A stretch of 64,000 bases of DNA from Kribbella sp. VKM Ac-2569 (GCF_004216905.1 NZ_SGXJ01000004.1:1-64000), one strand, 5' to 3'. Positions 40,517 to 50,078 are shown, counted from the first letter of the stretch. Notes: generated by a model not told the origin, from the letters alone. Made by a program: numbers and translations.

Positions 40517-42286
40517 ATGAAACGCTGGACCGCAGGCATCGCGACCCTGCTGACCGTCATCACTCCCTTGACGGCGTGGGGTACGGCGCCGGCACCGCGG
40601 CTGACCGCCGACGTGAACCGCGACGGACTGCTGACCCACGCCGACGACACGGCCAAGTCGACCTGGACCGACGCCCGCGGCGCGATCTTCCTGCCCAACC
40701 TGGACGACGACGAGCGCCGATGCACCGTCGACCCGGCGGACCTCGACGCACCCGGCCGCGCGGTCGACGACAAGCTCGCCGCCTGCAACGATGCCGCCGA
40801 CGACCGCATCAACGGCCTGCGCGACGCCGCCGATCTGGCACCACTCACGATCGATGCCCAACGCAACCTTTCGGATCACGCAACCGGCACGATCACGATC
40901 TCCCCGGCGGACAAGGCCCGCGTCTTCCCCGTCAACACTCTGACCGCGAAGGACCTGCAACACGGCCTACATCTGCAACTCGAAGGCCGTGACATCGTCC
41001 GCAACCCGAAGCAATGGGACGGTCAGATCACGGTGACCTTGTCCGTCACCGATCGCGGCCGCACCGCCACCGACGTGGTCCGGCTGCGCGTGGCCCCGCT
41101 CATGCTGCAGAACGATCTCCAGCGCGCACAGACCGTCCTGGCCGGCCAGCCCGCCAAGGGACAAGGCTGGTGGGGCGGCACTCCGCCGTACCAGGACGGC
41201 GTACCCGGCGAGTGGAATCGATTCGCCGAAACGTTGCGCCGGGCAACCAAGGTCCAGTTCGTGAAAGGTACGCCGAATGGCTGGAAGGACATGTGGTTGC
41301 AGGACACCTTCGAGCCCGCGACCGCGACCATGCCGGCCGTCGGTGGCCCGCACACGATGCGCATCCTGATCCGCTCCGGCAACGTCTGGGAAGTCCCCGG
41401 CGCCGACACACCACGCCCGGCCGGGCGACTGCTGTACCGCGACCTGCGCGGACCCGACATCGGCATCGTCCAGGAGCTCGCCGACAAGGCCTCCCCCGGC
41501 CTCGACGACCTGCTGAACATGGGCGGCAACCTCGAGTCACTCCCGCCGTACGACGAATTTCCGCACGGACGGATCGTCTACGGGTCGGGCGAGCGGCACC
41601 CTGACGCCAGGTTCATCACGATGGTGACGAGCCAGGGGTATCAGCCGCCGGTCGTGATCGACACGTCCTGGCTGATGGTCGGGCACGCGGACGAGACGAC
41701 ACACGTGATCCGCGCGAACAACGCCCGCGGCTGGACGCTCGCGGTCGCGGACCCGCGACTCGCCGTTCAACTGTTGCGCGATGTGCAACATCAAAGTGGC
41801 GACCAGAGACTGTTCGCGGATACGAATGCGAAGTACAAGCCGACGGTGAACGAACTGCTCAGCACGGGGCTCGCCGACAACGAGGCCGCGGCCAAGCACA
41901 TCGACGACCAACTGAGGATCCTGCTCAAGGCCAGCGGTCTGCGCGAAGACGAACTGGTCCGGCTGCCGGTGTTCTTCATCAAGGTGCCGGGCTACGGGTT
42001 GCTCAAGGCAATGACTCCGGGCCTGGTGAACGGACTCTCGATCACCGACCGCCAGTTCGCCGCACCCGATCCGCACGGGCCGCGGCTGCACGGCCGCGAC
42101 GTCTTCCGGCAGGCAACCGAGCGTGCCCTCGCGCGCAACGGCGTACGCGTGCACTGGGTCGAGGACTTCTTCTGGGCGCACCTCGGCGGCGGTGAGGTGC
42201 ACTGCGCGACCAACGCGCTCCGCGACACCAGCGGTGCTACGCCCTGGTGGTCCGGAAGCGCAGGGTCGGGTACTTCGCCTCGGTGA
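40517..42286 (+). CDS. secreted protein-arginine deiminase (PAD family)
   Basis: Predicted peptidyl-arginine deiminase, converting protein arginine to citrulline. 589 residues with a signal peptide (1-24), an EF-hand-like D-V-N-R-D-G-L-L-T-H-A-D loop (32-43), then the PAD fold. The four catalytic residues known from human PAD4 (D350, H471, D473, C645) match D263 in W-L-Q-D, H390 and D392 in V-G-H-A-D-E, and C563 in G-E-V-H-C-A-T-N; the spacings 127 and 173 are close to the human 121 and 174. The C-terminal F-G-P/H-G-P...G-R and D-F-F segments also match. AAGGAG precedes the ATG. Unrelated to the Porphyromonas enzyme. Confidence 0.88.
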   Translation: MKRWTAGIATLLTVITPLTAWGTAPAPRLTADVNRDGLLTHADDTAKSTWTDARGAIFLPNLDDDERRCTVDPADLDAPGRAVDDKLAACNDAADDRINGLRDAADLAPLTIDAQRNLSDHATGTITISPADKARVFPVNTLTAKDLQHGLHLQLEGRDIVRNPKQWDGQITVTLSVTDRGRTATDVVRLRVAPLMLQNDLQRAQTVLAGQPAKGQGWWGGTPPYQDGVPGEWNRFAETLRRATKVQFVKGTPNGWKDMWLQDTFEPATATMPAVGGPHTMRILIRSGNVWEVPGADTPRPAGRLLYRDLRGPDIGIVQELADKASPGLDDLLNMGGNLESLPPYDEFPHGRIVYGSGERHPDARFITMVTSQGYQPPVVIDTSWLMVGHADETTHVIRANNARGWTLAVADPRLAVQLLRDVQHQSGDQRLFADTNAKYKPTVNELLSTGLADNEAAAKHIDDQLRILLKASGLREDELVRLPVFFIKVPGYGLLKAMTPGLVNGLSITDRQFAAPDPHGPRLHGRDVFRQATERALARNGVRVHWVEDFFWAHLGGGEVHCATNALRDTSGATPWWSGSAGSGTSPR

Positions 42287-42734
42287 ACCCGAGCCCACGG
42301 TAGAGCTCGATGCCGTAGTCGGTCGCGTGCAACTCGACCTGGCCGACGCCGGTCTCGTCCCGGAACCAGTCCATCAACGCGACCACGCACGCCCGCGCGA
42401 GACCGCGGCGCCGGAAGTCCGGTTCGGTGCTGACGTTGTACAGGTGACCGCGAACCGTCGTCAGGTCGCGCGGGCCCGGCGGGTGCACGTACACGTTGCC
42501 GGCCGCGCCCGCGACCACGCCGGCGCTCGGGTCGTCGACGACGTACGCCGCGAACGTGTCTGGGGAGGCCAGCTGCCCGGCGAACCACTCGAGCGCGGTC
42601 GCCCGCCACGGGGCGTCCGGCCCGCCGATGTCGTTGCCCATCGCGGCGAGCATCAACCCGCGTAAATGGACCAGCGACTCCGCATCATCGGGCTTGGCTC
42701 GTCGTACCTGAATGTCGGTCACTTGGTCGATCAT
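42237..42734 (-). CDS. GNAT-family N-acetyltransferase
   Basis: A 165-residue acetyltransferase: V-R-R-A-K-P-D-D-A at the start, the acetyl-CoA loop with R-R-R-G-L-A-R-A (Q/R-x-x-G-x-A variant) near 110 and L-Y-R-G-L-G-F at the end. Substrate unknown. The end overlaps the deiminase by 50 bp in opposite direction. Start ATG at 42734; a longer in-frame reading enters the LCP gene and is rejected. Confidence 0.87.
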   Translation of the reverse strand: MIDQVTDIQVRRAKPDDAESLVHLRGLMLAAMGNDIGGPDAPWRATALEWFAGQLASPDTFAAYVVDDPSAGVVAGAAGNVYVHPPGPRDLTTVRGHLYNVSTEPDFRRRGLARACVVALMDWFRDETGVGQVELHATDYGIELYRGLGFTEAKYPTLRFRTTRA

Positions 42735-42770
42735 GCCAACTTTTTGCCGGGTCAGTGAATCGTATGAGTC

Positions 42771-44288
42771 ATGGCCCCGAGCAGAGCGACGCGCGGCACC
42801 CGGGCACGTCGGTCGAGCCCCCGACGGCGGTCCGCGTTCGCCGCGCTGACGATCGCCGTACTCGGCGTGCTGCTCCCCGGTACGGCGTACCTCGTCGCTC
42901 GTCGGACCAGGCTCGGTTCGACGCTGATCGTGCTGAGCCTCGCGCTGTACGGCGGCGCGGCGTACGTCGGTCTGCGGAAACGGGACGCGGCGATCTCGTG
43001 GGCGCTGAACCCGTCGGTGCTGAACTGGATGATCATCGGCCTGGCCGTCGTCGCACTCGTGTGGATCGCCGTCCTGGTCACGTCGTACAAGATGCTCCGG
43101 CCGCTGACCGTCGGACCGGGATCCCGGATGCTCGGCGCGCTGGTGATCGGCGTGATCTGCTTCGCGATGACGGTAAGTACGGCGACCGGCGCGCAGACGT
43201 TGATGGCGCAGAGGGACCTGGTGACGAAGGTCTTCGGAGGTGATGAGACGAAGAGCCAGACGCGGCCGACGATCACCCCGAAAAAGGACATCTGGCAGCA
43301 GCTGCCGCGGCTGAACATCCTGCTGCTCGGCGCGGACGACGGCGAGGGCCGCGGCGGGACGCGGACCGACACGGTGATGGTTGCGAGCATCGACACCAAG
43401 ACCGGCAACACCTCGCTGATCTCGCTGACCCGGAACTTCATGCGGATGCCGTTCCCGGAGAACTCGCCGCTGCACAAGATCTACCCGACCGGATTCTGGG
43501 ACCCGAACGACCCGAAGGAGCAGCCGGAGTTCTACCTGGACGCCATGTACCGCAACATCCCGAGGCTGCATCCCGGCATCCTCGGGCCCTCGGACAACGA
43601 GGGCGCGGACATCCTCAAGGTGTCCGTCGGCGAGGCGCTGGGGCTGCAGATCCACTACTACGTGCAGATCAACCTGGCCGGGTTCGCGCAGCTCGTCGAG
43701 GCGCTCGGCGGGATCACGGTGAACATCAACTACCCGGTCCCGGTCGGCGGCAACGACGACAAGAAGATCCCGCCGAGCCGGTACCTCGAACCCGGACCGA
43801 ACCGGCAGCTGAACGGCACCGACGCGCTGTGGTTCGCGCGCGGCCGGTACAAGGTCCCGACCGCCGACCTCGCCCGCCAGGCCCGGCAGCGCTGCACCAT
43901 CAAGGCGATCGTCGAGCGCGCCACCCCGCAGAACGTGCTGACGAACTACGACGCGATCGCGAAGGCCGGCGAGCAGCTGATCCGCACCGACATCCCGCGG
44001 AACCAGCTGGGCGCGTTCGCCACCCTGGGAGCGCGGGTGAAGACGGCGAAGATCACCAACGTCGACCTCGACAAGAAGAAGAACTTCCCGACCGGCCGCA
44101 ACCCGAACTACGCCGGGATGCGCGAGATCGTGGCGCAGGCCCTCAACCCGGTCCGCCGTACGACGACCGCTCCGCGCAAGACCACCACGGTGCCGCCGTC
44201 CACCGCGGCCCAGCCGAAGACCACCCCCAAGCCCGCCGCGAACGACCTGACCTCCGCCTGCGCCTACAACCCAGGCATGCCCGGTTAG
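42771..44288 (+). CDS. LCP-family cell-wall glycopolymer ligase
   Basis: LytR-CpsA-Psr protein of 505 residues. Four hydrophobic segments in the first 145 residues, then the LCP domain: L-G-A-D-D, R-T-D-T-V-M-V-A near 200, the arginine-rich catalytic area and F-A-R-G-R-Y near 350. It should attach teichoic acids or similar polymers to peptidoglycan on the outer face of the membrane. Ends in a Thr/Pro-rich tail. Four membrane segments are more than the single anchor of most LCP proteins. Confidence 0.9.
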   Translation: MAPSRATRGTRARRSSPRRRSAFAALTIAVLGVLLPGTAYLVARRTRLGSTLIVLSLALYGGAAYVGLRKRDAAISWALNPSVLNWMIIGLAVVALVWIAVLVTSYKMLRPLTVGPGSRMLGALVIGVICFAMTVSTATGAQTLMAQRDLVTKVFGGDETKSQTRPTITPKKDIWQQLPRLNILLLGADDGEGRGGTRTDTVMVASIDTKTGNTSLISLTRNFMRMPFPENSPLHKIYPTGFWDPNDPKEQPEFYLDAMYRNIPRLHPGILGPSDNEGADILKVSVGEALGLQIHYYVQINLAGFAQLVEALGGITVNINYPVPVGGNDDKKIPPSRYLEPGPNRQLNGTDALWFARGRYKVPTADLARQARQRCTIKAIVERATPQNVLTNYDAIAKAGEQLIRTDIPRNQLGAFATLGARVKTAKITNVDLDKKKNFPTGRNPNYAGMREIVAQALNPVRRTTTAPRKTTTVPPSTAAQPKTTPKPAANDLTSACAYNPGMPG

Positions 44289-44295
44289 CCGACTT

Positions 44296-45012
44296 CTACT
44301 CTCGCGGTCCGGTCAGGATGCAGAACTCGTTGCCGTCCGGGTCGGCCATCGGGATCGCGTCCGCGCCCTCCTGACCGCTCTCCAGCCGGGTCGCGCCGAG
44401 CGCGATCAGCCGCCCGACCTCGGCGTCGACGTCACCGTCGGCCGGCACCGTGAGGTCGAGGTGCATGGGGTTCTTCGGCGGCTTCGGGCTGACTGGCGGG
44501 CCGCCCCACGCGACCTTCGGGCCGCCGGACGGCGCCTGGATCGCGGTCTCCCCGTCCTGGTCCCAGACCAGCGGCCAGTCGAGCGCCTTGCTCCAGAAGT
44601 ACCCGACCGCCTGGGTGCCGTCCGTGGCCACCTCGCCGAAGAAAGCGGTGTTCGCGAGGAAGTTGTTCCCCGCCTCGATCACGCAGAACTCGTTGCCTTC
44701 CGGATCCGCGAGGACGATATACGTTGCCTCCGGCGCCTGCCCGATGTCGATGTGCCGGCCGCCGAGCTCGAGCGCTCGCGACACTGTCTCCTGCTGCTGC
44801 TCGGGCGTCTCGCTGGTCAAGTGGAAGTGAATGTGGCTCGGCGGGTCGTTCTCAACGGGACTCGGCAGGAACCGCAGCCCGAACGGGGTCTTGTCGTCGG
44901 GCAGCAGCTCGTTGCCGTCGGCCTGCTCCCACCCGAGCAGGCTGCCCCAGAACCGCGCCAGCCCAGCGGGATCCTTCGCGTCGACCGACAGCGCATAGAG
45001 GTTGATGCTCAT
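44296..45012 (-). CDS. two-module VOC-family protein
   Basis: A 238-residue protein with two VOC modules in tandem (about 1-118 and 120-238), each ending with A-D-P-E-G-N-E-F-C or A-D-P-D-G-N-E-F-C. The repeated ends show an internal duplication. Function may be isomerase, dioxygenase or drug binding; the modules lack the pattern of a specific enzyme. The ATG at 45012 is chosen, the upstream reading being antisense to the TetR gene. Confidence 0.87.
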   Translation of the reverse strand: MSINLYALSVDAKDPAGLARFWGSLLGWEQADGNELLPDDKTPFGLRFLPSPVENDPPSHIHFHLTSETPEQQQETVSRALELGGRHIDIGQAPEATYIVLADPEGNEFCVIEAGNNFLANTAFFGEVATDGTQAVGYFWSKALDWPLVWDQDGETAIQAPSGGPKVAWGGPPVSPKPPKNPMHLDLTVPADGDVDAEVGRLIALGATRLESGQEGADAIPMADPDGNEFCILTGPRE

Positions 45013-45074
45013 CGGATCTCCCAATCCTCTAGGGCTGTCACCGTATGGCGCGGCGCATCGGCGCCGCAAAGCAA

Positions 45075-45653
45075 TTAGCGGACCGACGCCGCAGCGATCC
45101 GTGCGTGGTGATCCGCCTGGTCCCGGGACATCGGCTGCCTCAGCAGGACCACCTGGTGATAGAGCGGTGCGGTCGCGGTGAGCAGGAGTTGATGGGCATC
45201 GGTGCCGCTCGGGATCTCGCCGCGCGCAACAGCCCGGCTGACGACCAGTGCGGTGCGCTCGTAGCGGTCCTCCCAGAAGCGGGTGAGTGCGTCGGCGGCA
45301 TCCGTCGTACGGAAGGATGCCGCGATCACCGCCTGGGTGATGGACGGCCGAGCGGTCAGCGCGGCGTGGATCTCGCGGTTGACGGCGATCAGATCTCCTT
45401 CGAGCGAGCCGGTGTCGACCGGCTCCCACGAGTCGTCTGCCCCGGCTGCGAGCAAGTCGACCAGCAGACCGGGCACGGTCTTCCAGCGCCGGTACAAGGT
45501 CGTCCGGTGTACGCCGGAACGCACGGCGACCGCGTCGATCGTGAGTCCGTCGTACCCGTGCTCAGCCAGCTCGGACTCCACCGCCGCGAGCACGTCCGAG
45601 CGCACTCGGGCCGTCCGTCCTCCCGGCCTACTTGCGCCGACCTCAGCGATCAT
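45075..45653 (-). CDS. TetR-family repressor of the ABC-F/lyase operon
   Basis: A 192-residue regulator with the helix-turn-helix G-L-T-I-D-A-V-A-V-R-S-G-V-H-R-T-T-L-Y-R. A TAGGAT box ends 6 nt before its ATG, so it probably has a leaderless mRNA; an imperfect palindrome touches that box. Divergent from the ABC-F gene, so it likely represses the resistance operon and itself until a drug binds. Confidence 0.85.
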   Translation of the reverse strand: MIAEVGASRPGGRTARVRSDVLAAVESELAEHGYDGLTIDAVAVRSGVHRTTLYRRWKTVPGLLVDLLAAGADDSWEPVDTGSLEGDLIAVNREIHAALTARPSITQAVIAASFRTTDAADALTRFWEDRYERTALVVSRAVARGEIPSGTDAHQLLLTATAPLYHQVVLLRQPMSRDQADHHARIAAASVR

Positions 45654-45659
45654 GGCATC

Positions 45660-45684
45660 ATCCTAACGCAACGTCCGTCGCATT
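45660..45684. promoter_or_regulatory. -10 box and operator of the TetR/ABC-F divergent region
   Basis: TAGGAT on the minus strand (45660-45665) adjoins AACGCAACG-TC-CGTCGCATT (45665-45684), two arms matching at 7 of 9 positions. A bound TetR would occlude the repressor's own promoter. Confidence 0.5.
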
Positions 45685-45756
45685 TAGGGAGTAGCCAGTG
45701 ATCTTCTGACCCGCCGTTCGCCAACCACGAACCCGCGAGAGGTCAGGAGGATCCTC

Positions 45757-47334
45757 ATGTCTACACAGCTGTCCCTGCACGACGTCACCAAGTCCTACGA
45801 CCACCGCCTGGTGCTCGACCAGGTCACCTGCGCCTTCCCGCCCGGACAGGTCAGCGGCCTGATCGGCGAGAACGGCTCCGGCAAGTCGACGCTGCTGCGG
45901 ATCCTGGCCGGTCTCGAGCCGGCCACGGACGGCACGGTGAGCGCCATCGGGAGCATCGGCTTCCTGGCGCAGGACAACCCGTTGCCGCTCGACCTCGACG
46001 TACAGGCGCTGGCCGATCATGCACTCGCCGACCTGCGCCGGATCGAGGCGCGGATGCGTTCGCTGGAAGGCTTGCTGGCCGACGGACACACAGACGTCCT
46101 GGATGAGTACGGCGAACTCCAGACGGTGTTCGAGATCCGTGAGGGGTACGACGCGGACGCCCGGTTCGCCCGCGCGACGTACGGCCTCGGACTGTCCACG
46201 CTGCCCGGTGATCGCCGGTTGTCCGAATTGTCCGGTGGCGAGTTGGCGCGGTTGCATCTGGCCGCCGTACTCGCGTCATCGCCGGAGGTCCTGCTGCTCG
46301 ACGAGCCGACGAACCACCTGGACGTGTCGGCCGCCACCTGGCTGGAGGACCACCTGCGATCCCGGCGCGGTACGACGGTTGTCGTCTCGCACGACCGCGC
46401 GTTCCTGGAGCGAGTTGCCTCGACGCTGTTCGAGGTCGACGGCGACACGCACCGGGTCACGCGGTACGGCAACGGTTTCCAGGGCTACCTGCACGAGAAG
46501 GCGGCCGAGCGGGCGCGACTCGAGCAGGCCCGGCAGCAGTGGGAGGACGACGTCGCGGAGATGCGCGCCATCGTCCGGACCACCGCCGATCGGGTCGCAT
46601 ACGGGCGACCGATGAAGGACAACAACAAGCCCGCCTACGACCGGGCGACCGGTCGTGTCAACGAGGCGGAACGGAGCAAGATCCGCAACGCCAAGGAACG
46701 CCTGCGCCGCCTGGAGGAAGACCCGCCGCCGGTGCCGGCGAAGCCGCTCCGATTCAAGGCGTCGATCCGCACGAGCGGCGCTCCGGCCGGGCTGGACGCG
46801 GTCGGCGTCGCGGTCACGGACCGGCTGCTGCCGACGTCGCTCGACGTACCCGCTGGTGGTCGCGTCCTGATCACCGGACCGAACGGCGCCGGCAAGTCGA
46901 CGCTCCTCGACGTCCTCGCCGGCGCACTCCAGCCGGACTCCGGGTACGTCGATCGCCACGGACGGATCGGCTACCTGCAGCAGGAGGTGACCGAGGCGCG
47001 CCCGGATGAAACGTTGCGCGAGGCACTCACACGGCATCCCGGCGCGGCGGCTCTGGGACTGTTCCGTCAAGACCAGTTGCAGACCCGGGTCGGTGCGTTG
47101 TCGACCGGGCAACGCCGACGACTCGCGTTGGCACGAGTGCTGACCACGCCGTACGACGTACTGCTGCTGGACGAGCCGACGAACCACTTGTCCCTCGTGC
47201 TGGTGGAAGAACTGGAGGCGGCGCTCGATCGGTACGCCGGCGCACTCGTCGTGGTCAGCCACGACCGCCGCTTCGCCTCCCGCTGGCGCGGCACCTTCAT
47301 CGATCTGGAGGAGAACACCTATGTCAGTCAGTGA
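45757..47334 (+). CDS. ABC-F ribosome-protection ATPase
   Basis: Cytosolic ABC-F protein of 525 residues with two ATPase domains and no membrane segment. Walker A motifs are G-E-N-G-S-G-K-S-T (about 37-45) and G-P-N-G-A-G-K-S-T (about 371-379); signatures are L-S-G-G-E and L-S-T-G-Q; both Walker B regions end D-E-P-T-N-H. Resistance ABC-F proteins displace macrolides, lincosamides or streptogramins from the ribosome. Being in one operon with a virginiamycin B lyase suggests streptogramins. AGGAGG precedes the ATG; the 3' end overlaps the next gene by 14 bp. Confidence 0.88.
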   Translation: MSTQLSLHDVTKSYDHRLVLDQVTCAFPPGQVSGLIGENGSGKSTLLRILAGLEPATDGTVSAIGSIGFLAQDNPLPLDLDVQALADHALADLRRIEARMRSLEGLLADGHTDVLDEYGELQTVFEIREGYDADARFARATYGLGLSTLPGDRRLSELSGGELARLHLAAVLASSPEVLLLDEPTNHLDVSAATWLEDHLRSRRGTTVVVSHDRAFLERVASTLFEVDGDTHRVTRYGNGFQGYLHEKAAERARLEQARQQWEDDVAEMRAIVRTTADRVAYGRPMKDNNKPAYDRATGRVNEAERSKIRNAKERLRRLEEDPPPVPAKPLRFKASIRTSGAPAGLDAVGVAVTDRLLPTSLDVPAGGRVLITGPNGAGKSTLLDVLAGALQPDSGYVDRHGRIGYLQQEVTEARPDETLREALTRHPGAAALGLFRQDQLQTRVGALSTGQRRRLALARVLTTPYDVLLLDEPTNHLSLVLVEELEAALDRYAGALVVVSHDRRFASRWRGTFIDLEENTYVSQ

Positions 47335-48158
47335 GTTCACGGTCGATGGCGCTCCGTACGGCGTGGTCGCGGCGGGCGGTGAGGTGTGGACGACGCTCGT
47401 CCACACCGGCCGCGTCGCGACCGTCTCGGGCCGCGTCTTCGACCTCGACGCGCCCTCGTCTCGTCCGAGCGTGATCGTTGAAGGTCCCGATGACGCCGTG
47501 TGGTTCACCCGCAACGGCGACGATCGGATCGGGCGGATCGGGTACGACGGCGTGGTGTCGGCGATCGAGCTCGCGGGCGCGCCGTACGGACTGTGCGTCG
47601 GTCCGGACGGTGCCTTGTGGTGCACGTTGATGAGCATCGACGCGATCGGGCGGATCACGGTGGACGGCGAGGTGTCGACGTACCCGATCGGTACGGCGGG
47701 CGCGTTTCCGGGGATGATCACGACGTACGCGGGCGATCTGTGGTTCACGCTCAATCAGGCCAACGCGATCGGCCGGATGACCATCAATGGCGAGGTCACC
47801 ACCTATCCCCTGCCGACGCCCGCCGCGGGGCCGGTCGGCATCAGCGCCGGGTCCGGACGGCGTCTGGTTCACCGAACTGCTCGCGAGCCAGGCTGGTCGG
47901 ATCGGCGTCGACGGGTCCATCTCAGAATTCGCCCTTCCGGCCGATTCGAAGCCGCATGCCGCGGCGGCAACGCCTGATGGTGGTTGCTGGCTCACTCTGT
48001 GGGCGGCGGCCTCATTGGTCCACCTCGATGCCAAGGGCAACATCACCGACCAGGTCGCGTTTACTGAAGGCGCCGAACCGCACGGTCTGCACGCCGACAC
48101 GTCCGTTTGGGTCGCGCTGGAGAAGGGTTCTGTGGCTCACATCCAAGCGGGCGGGTGA
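47321..48158 (+). pseudogene. vgb: virginiamycin B lyase gene with a 1-nt insertion
   Basis: Beta-propeller lyase of the Vgb type: blades marked by G-P-D-D-A-V-W-F-T, G-P-D-G-A-L-W-C-T, A-G-D-L-W-F-T and G-P-D-G-V-W-F-T. The first three blades are in the frame of the ATG at 47321; after V-G-I-S-A-G the coding moves to another frame. Removing one G from GGG at 47849-47851 restores G-I-S-A-G-P-D-G-V-W-F-T-E and a 278-residue protein, near the usual length. Intact Vgb opens the ring of type B streptogramins. GGAGGAG precedes the start, inside the ABC-F gene. Confidence 0.82.
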
Positions 48159-48215
48159 GCAGGTTCACTCGGTGGAGGGAGGACGCGGTGCACCGCGGAG
48201 GTGGACAGTGGTGAT

Positions 48216-49124
48216 GTGAGCACGGTGGTGCAGGTTCGAGGGTCGGCGGCTCGGGTACGGGACGTCGTCGCGGTCGGTCGCCCGGCGTTCTGGGTGGTGT
48301 CGATCGTGCCTTATTACACGGGGATTCTGCTCGCGACACATCGGCTGATCCCGCCCTTCGAGGAGTGGCCGCGGCTGATCGTCGGGGCGGTCGTGATGGG
48401 CCCGCTGGTCTGGCTTGCGGTGCTAGCGGTCAACGACGCGTACGACCTGCCGAGCGATCGGCTCAACCCGCGGAAGGCCAAGTCGCCGCTGCTCGACGGG
48501 CGGATCACGCTGCGAGCGGCGAAGCGGCTGGCCTTCGCGGCGGCGGTGGCGGCGGTCGGATTGAGCCTGCATGTCGGGATCGTGTTCGCGCTGGGCGTCC
48601 TGCTCGCCGTACTCCTCGGGTACGCGTACTCCGTCCCGCCGGTGCGACTGAAGACCCGCGCCGGCTTCGACGTCGCGGTCAACGCCCTCGCCCTGGGCGC
48701 CTTCGGCCCGCTGGCCGGCTGGGCCGCGATCAACCCGGACCTGAGCGACTTCCCTTGGCTGATGGGCCTGCAAGGAACCCTCGCCGCGATCGGCCTCTAC
48801 CTCCCCACCACCCTCGCCGACCTCGCAGCGGACCGCGCCGCCGGCTACCAGACCATCGCAGTCCGCTTCGGCCCCCGCACGACGTACCTGATGGGGTACG
48901 CCGCCTGGATCGCAGCAGCCGCCCTGTCCGTAATCCTCGCCGCCACCAACACAATCATCCCCCGCACCATGCTCCCCCTCGAGCTAGTGATGGTCCCCGT
49001 CCTGATCGCGGCCTACCGCAAACTGATCGGCCCGCACCAATCCTTCAAAGGCATCATCACCCTCGCCACCCTCTTCCTCCTCCCCTGCGCCACCTTCGCC
49101 CTCACCTACACCGGAGTCCTGTAG
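48216..49124 (+). CDS. UbiA-family prenyltransferase
   Basis: Membrane prenyltransferase of about 302 residues with eight or nine hydrophobic segments. The two Asp-rich Mg-diphosphate sites are N-D-A-Y-D-L-P-S-D-R (about 75) and D-L-A-A-D-R-A-A-G (about 205). It transfers an isoprenoid chain to an aromatic or lipid acceptor; the acceptor cannot be told. The exact start is open (GTG at 48201 or 48216). Third positions of its last 330 bp turn markedly C-rich. The next gene begins at the base after its stop. Confidence 0.85.
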   Translation: MSTVVQVRGSAARVRDVVAVGRPAFWVVSIVPYYTGILLATHRLIPPFEEWPRLIVGAVVMGPLVWLAVLAVNDAYDLPSDRLNPRKAKSPLLDGRITLRAAKRLAFAAAVAAVGLSLHVGIVFALGVLLAVLLGYAYSVPPVRLKTRAGFDVAVNALALGAFGPLAGWAAINPDLSDFPWLMGLQGTLAAIGLYLPTTLADLAADRAAGYQTIAVRFGPRTTYLMGYAAWIAAAALSVILAATNTIIPRTMLPLELVMVPVLIAAYRKLIGPHQSFKGIITLATLFLLPCATFALTYTGVL

Positions 49125-50078
49125 ATGCATCCGGACATCGAGCCCTACGACCACGGCCTGCTCGACGTCGGCGACGGACACCACATCTACTGGGAAACCT
49201 GCGGCAACCCGGAGGGCAAGCCTGCGCTCGTCGTCCACGGCGGACCGGGATCCGGCGCCGGCGCCTCGTGGCGCAGGTACTTCGATCCCACCAGGTACAA
49301 GGTGGTTCTCGTCGACCAGCGCAACTGCGGCCGCAGTACGCCGGACGCCGCCGAGCCGACCGTTGACCTGAGCACCAACACCACCGCCCACCTGATCGCG
49401 GACTTCGAGCAGCTGCGTCATGAACTCTCCATCGAGAAATGGCTGCTGCTGGGGGCGTCCTGGGGCGCGACGCTCGGGCTCGCGTACGCCGAGCAGCACC
49501 CGGAGGCGATCTCCGAGATCGTCCTGTTCAGCGTCACGAACACCTCCCGCCGCGAGGTCGAGTGGGTCACTCGAGACATGGGCCGGATCTTCCCCGCGGA
49601 ATGGGCGCGGTTCCGGGACGGCGTACCGGAAGACCAACGGGACGGGAATCTCGCGCTGGCGTACACCCGCCTTCTGCACGACCCAGACCCAGCCGTGCGC
49701 GAGAAGGCCGCACGTGACTGGTGCGACTGGGAAGACACTCACGTCCGCACGCATCCCGGCTGGCGGCCGGACTCCGCGTACGACGATCCCGTCTTCCGCC
49801 TGCGGTTCGCGCGACTCGTGACGCACTACTGGGCTCACGCGGCCTGGCTGGAAGAAGACGTTCTCGTGCGGGATGCGGGGAAGCTCGCCGGGATCCCAGG
49901 GGTGCTGATCCATGGCAAGCTCGACATCAGCGGCCCGCCTGACATCGCCTGGCGCATGGCGCAGGCTTGGCCGGATGCCGAACTGCTCCTGGTCGAACAG
50001 GAAGGCCATGGCGCGGGCGGCCCCGGAACCCAGGACCTGATCCTCGGGGCTCTGGACCGTTTCGGCTTACGGGCCTGA
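49125..50078 (+). CDS. pip: proline iminopeptidase
   Basis: Alpha/beta-hydrolase of 317 residues that removes N-terminal proline from peptides. Visible are the oxyanion segment H-G-G-P-G-S-G, D-Q-R-N-C-G-R-S (the family's D-Q-R-G-x-G-x-S, here with Asn), the nucleophile in G-A-S-W-G-A-T-L, the acid in K-L-D-I-S-G-P and the His in E-G-H-G-A. Follows the UbiA gene without a gap, so it is probably co-transcribed. Confidence 0.9.
   Translation: MHPDIEPYDHGLLDVGDGHHIYWETCGNPEGKPALVVHGGPGSGAGASWRRYFDPTRYKVVLVDQRNCGRSTPDAAEPTVDLSTNTTAHLIADFEQLRHELSIEKWLLLGASWGATLGLAYAEQHPEAISEIVLFSVTNTSRREVEWVTRDMGRIFPAEWARFRDGVPEDQRDGNLALAYTRLLHDPDPAVREKAARDWCDWEDTHVRTHPGWRPDSAYDDPVFRLRFARLVTHYWAHAAWLEEDVLVRDAGKLAGIPGVLIHGKLDISGPPDIAWRMAQAWPDAELLLVEQEGHGAGGPGTQDLILGALDRFGLRA

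Noticed and set aside
40517..42286. Porphyromonas-type peptidylarginine deiminase
   Set aside because: The active-site pattern and order (D, H-x-D, late C in G-E-V-H-C) fit the animal PAD layout, not the agmatine-deiminase-like bacterial enzyme.
45013..45429. N-terminal extension of the two-module VOC protein
   Set aside because: Antisense to the TetR gene; the VOC fold starts at the ATG at 45012.
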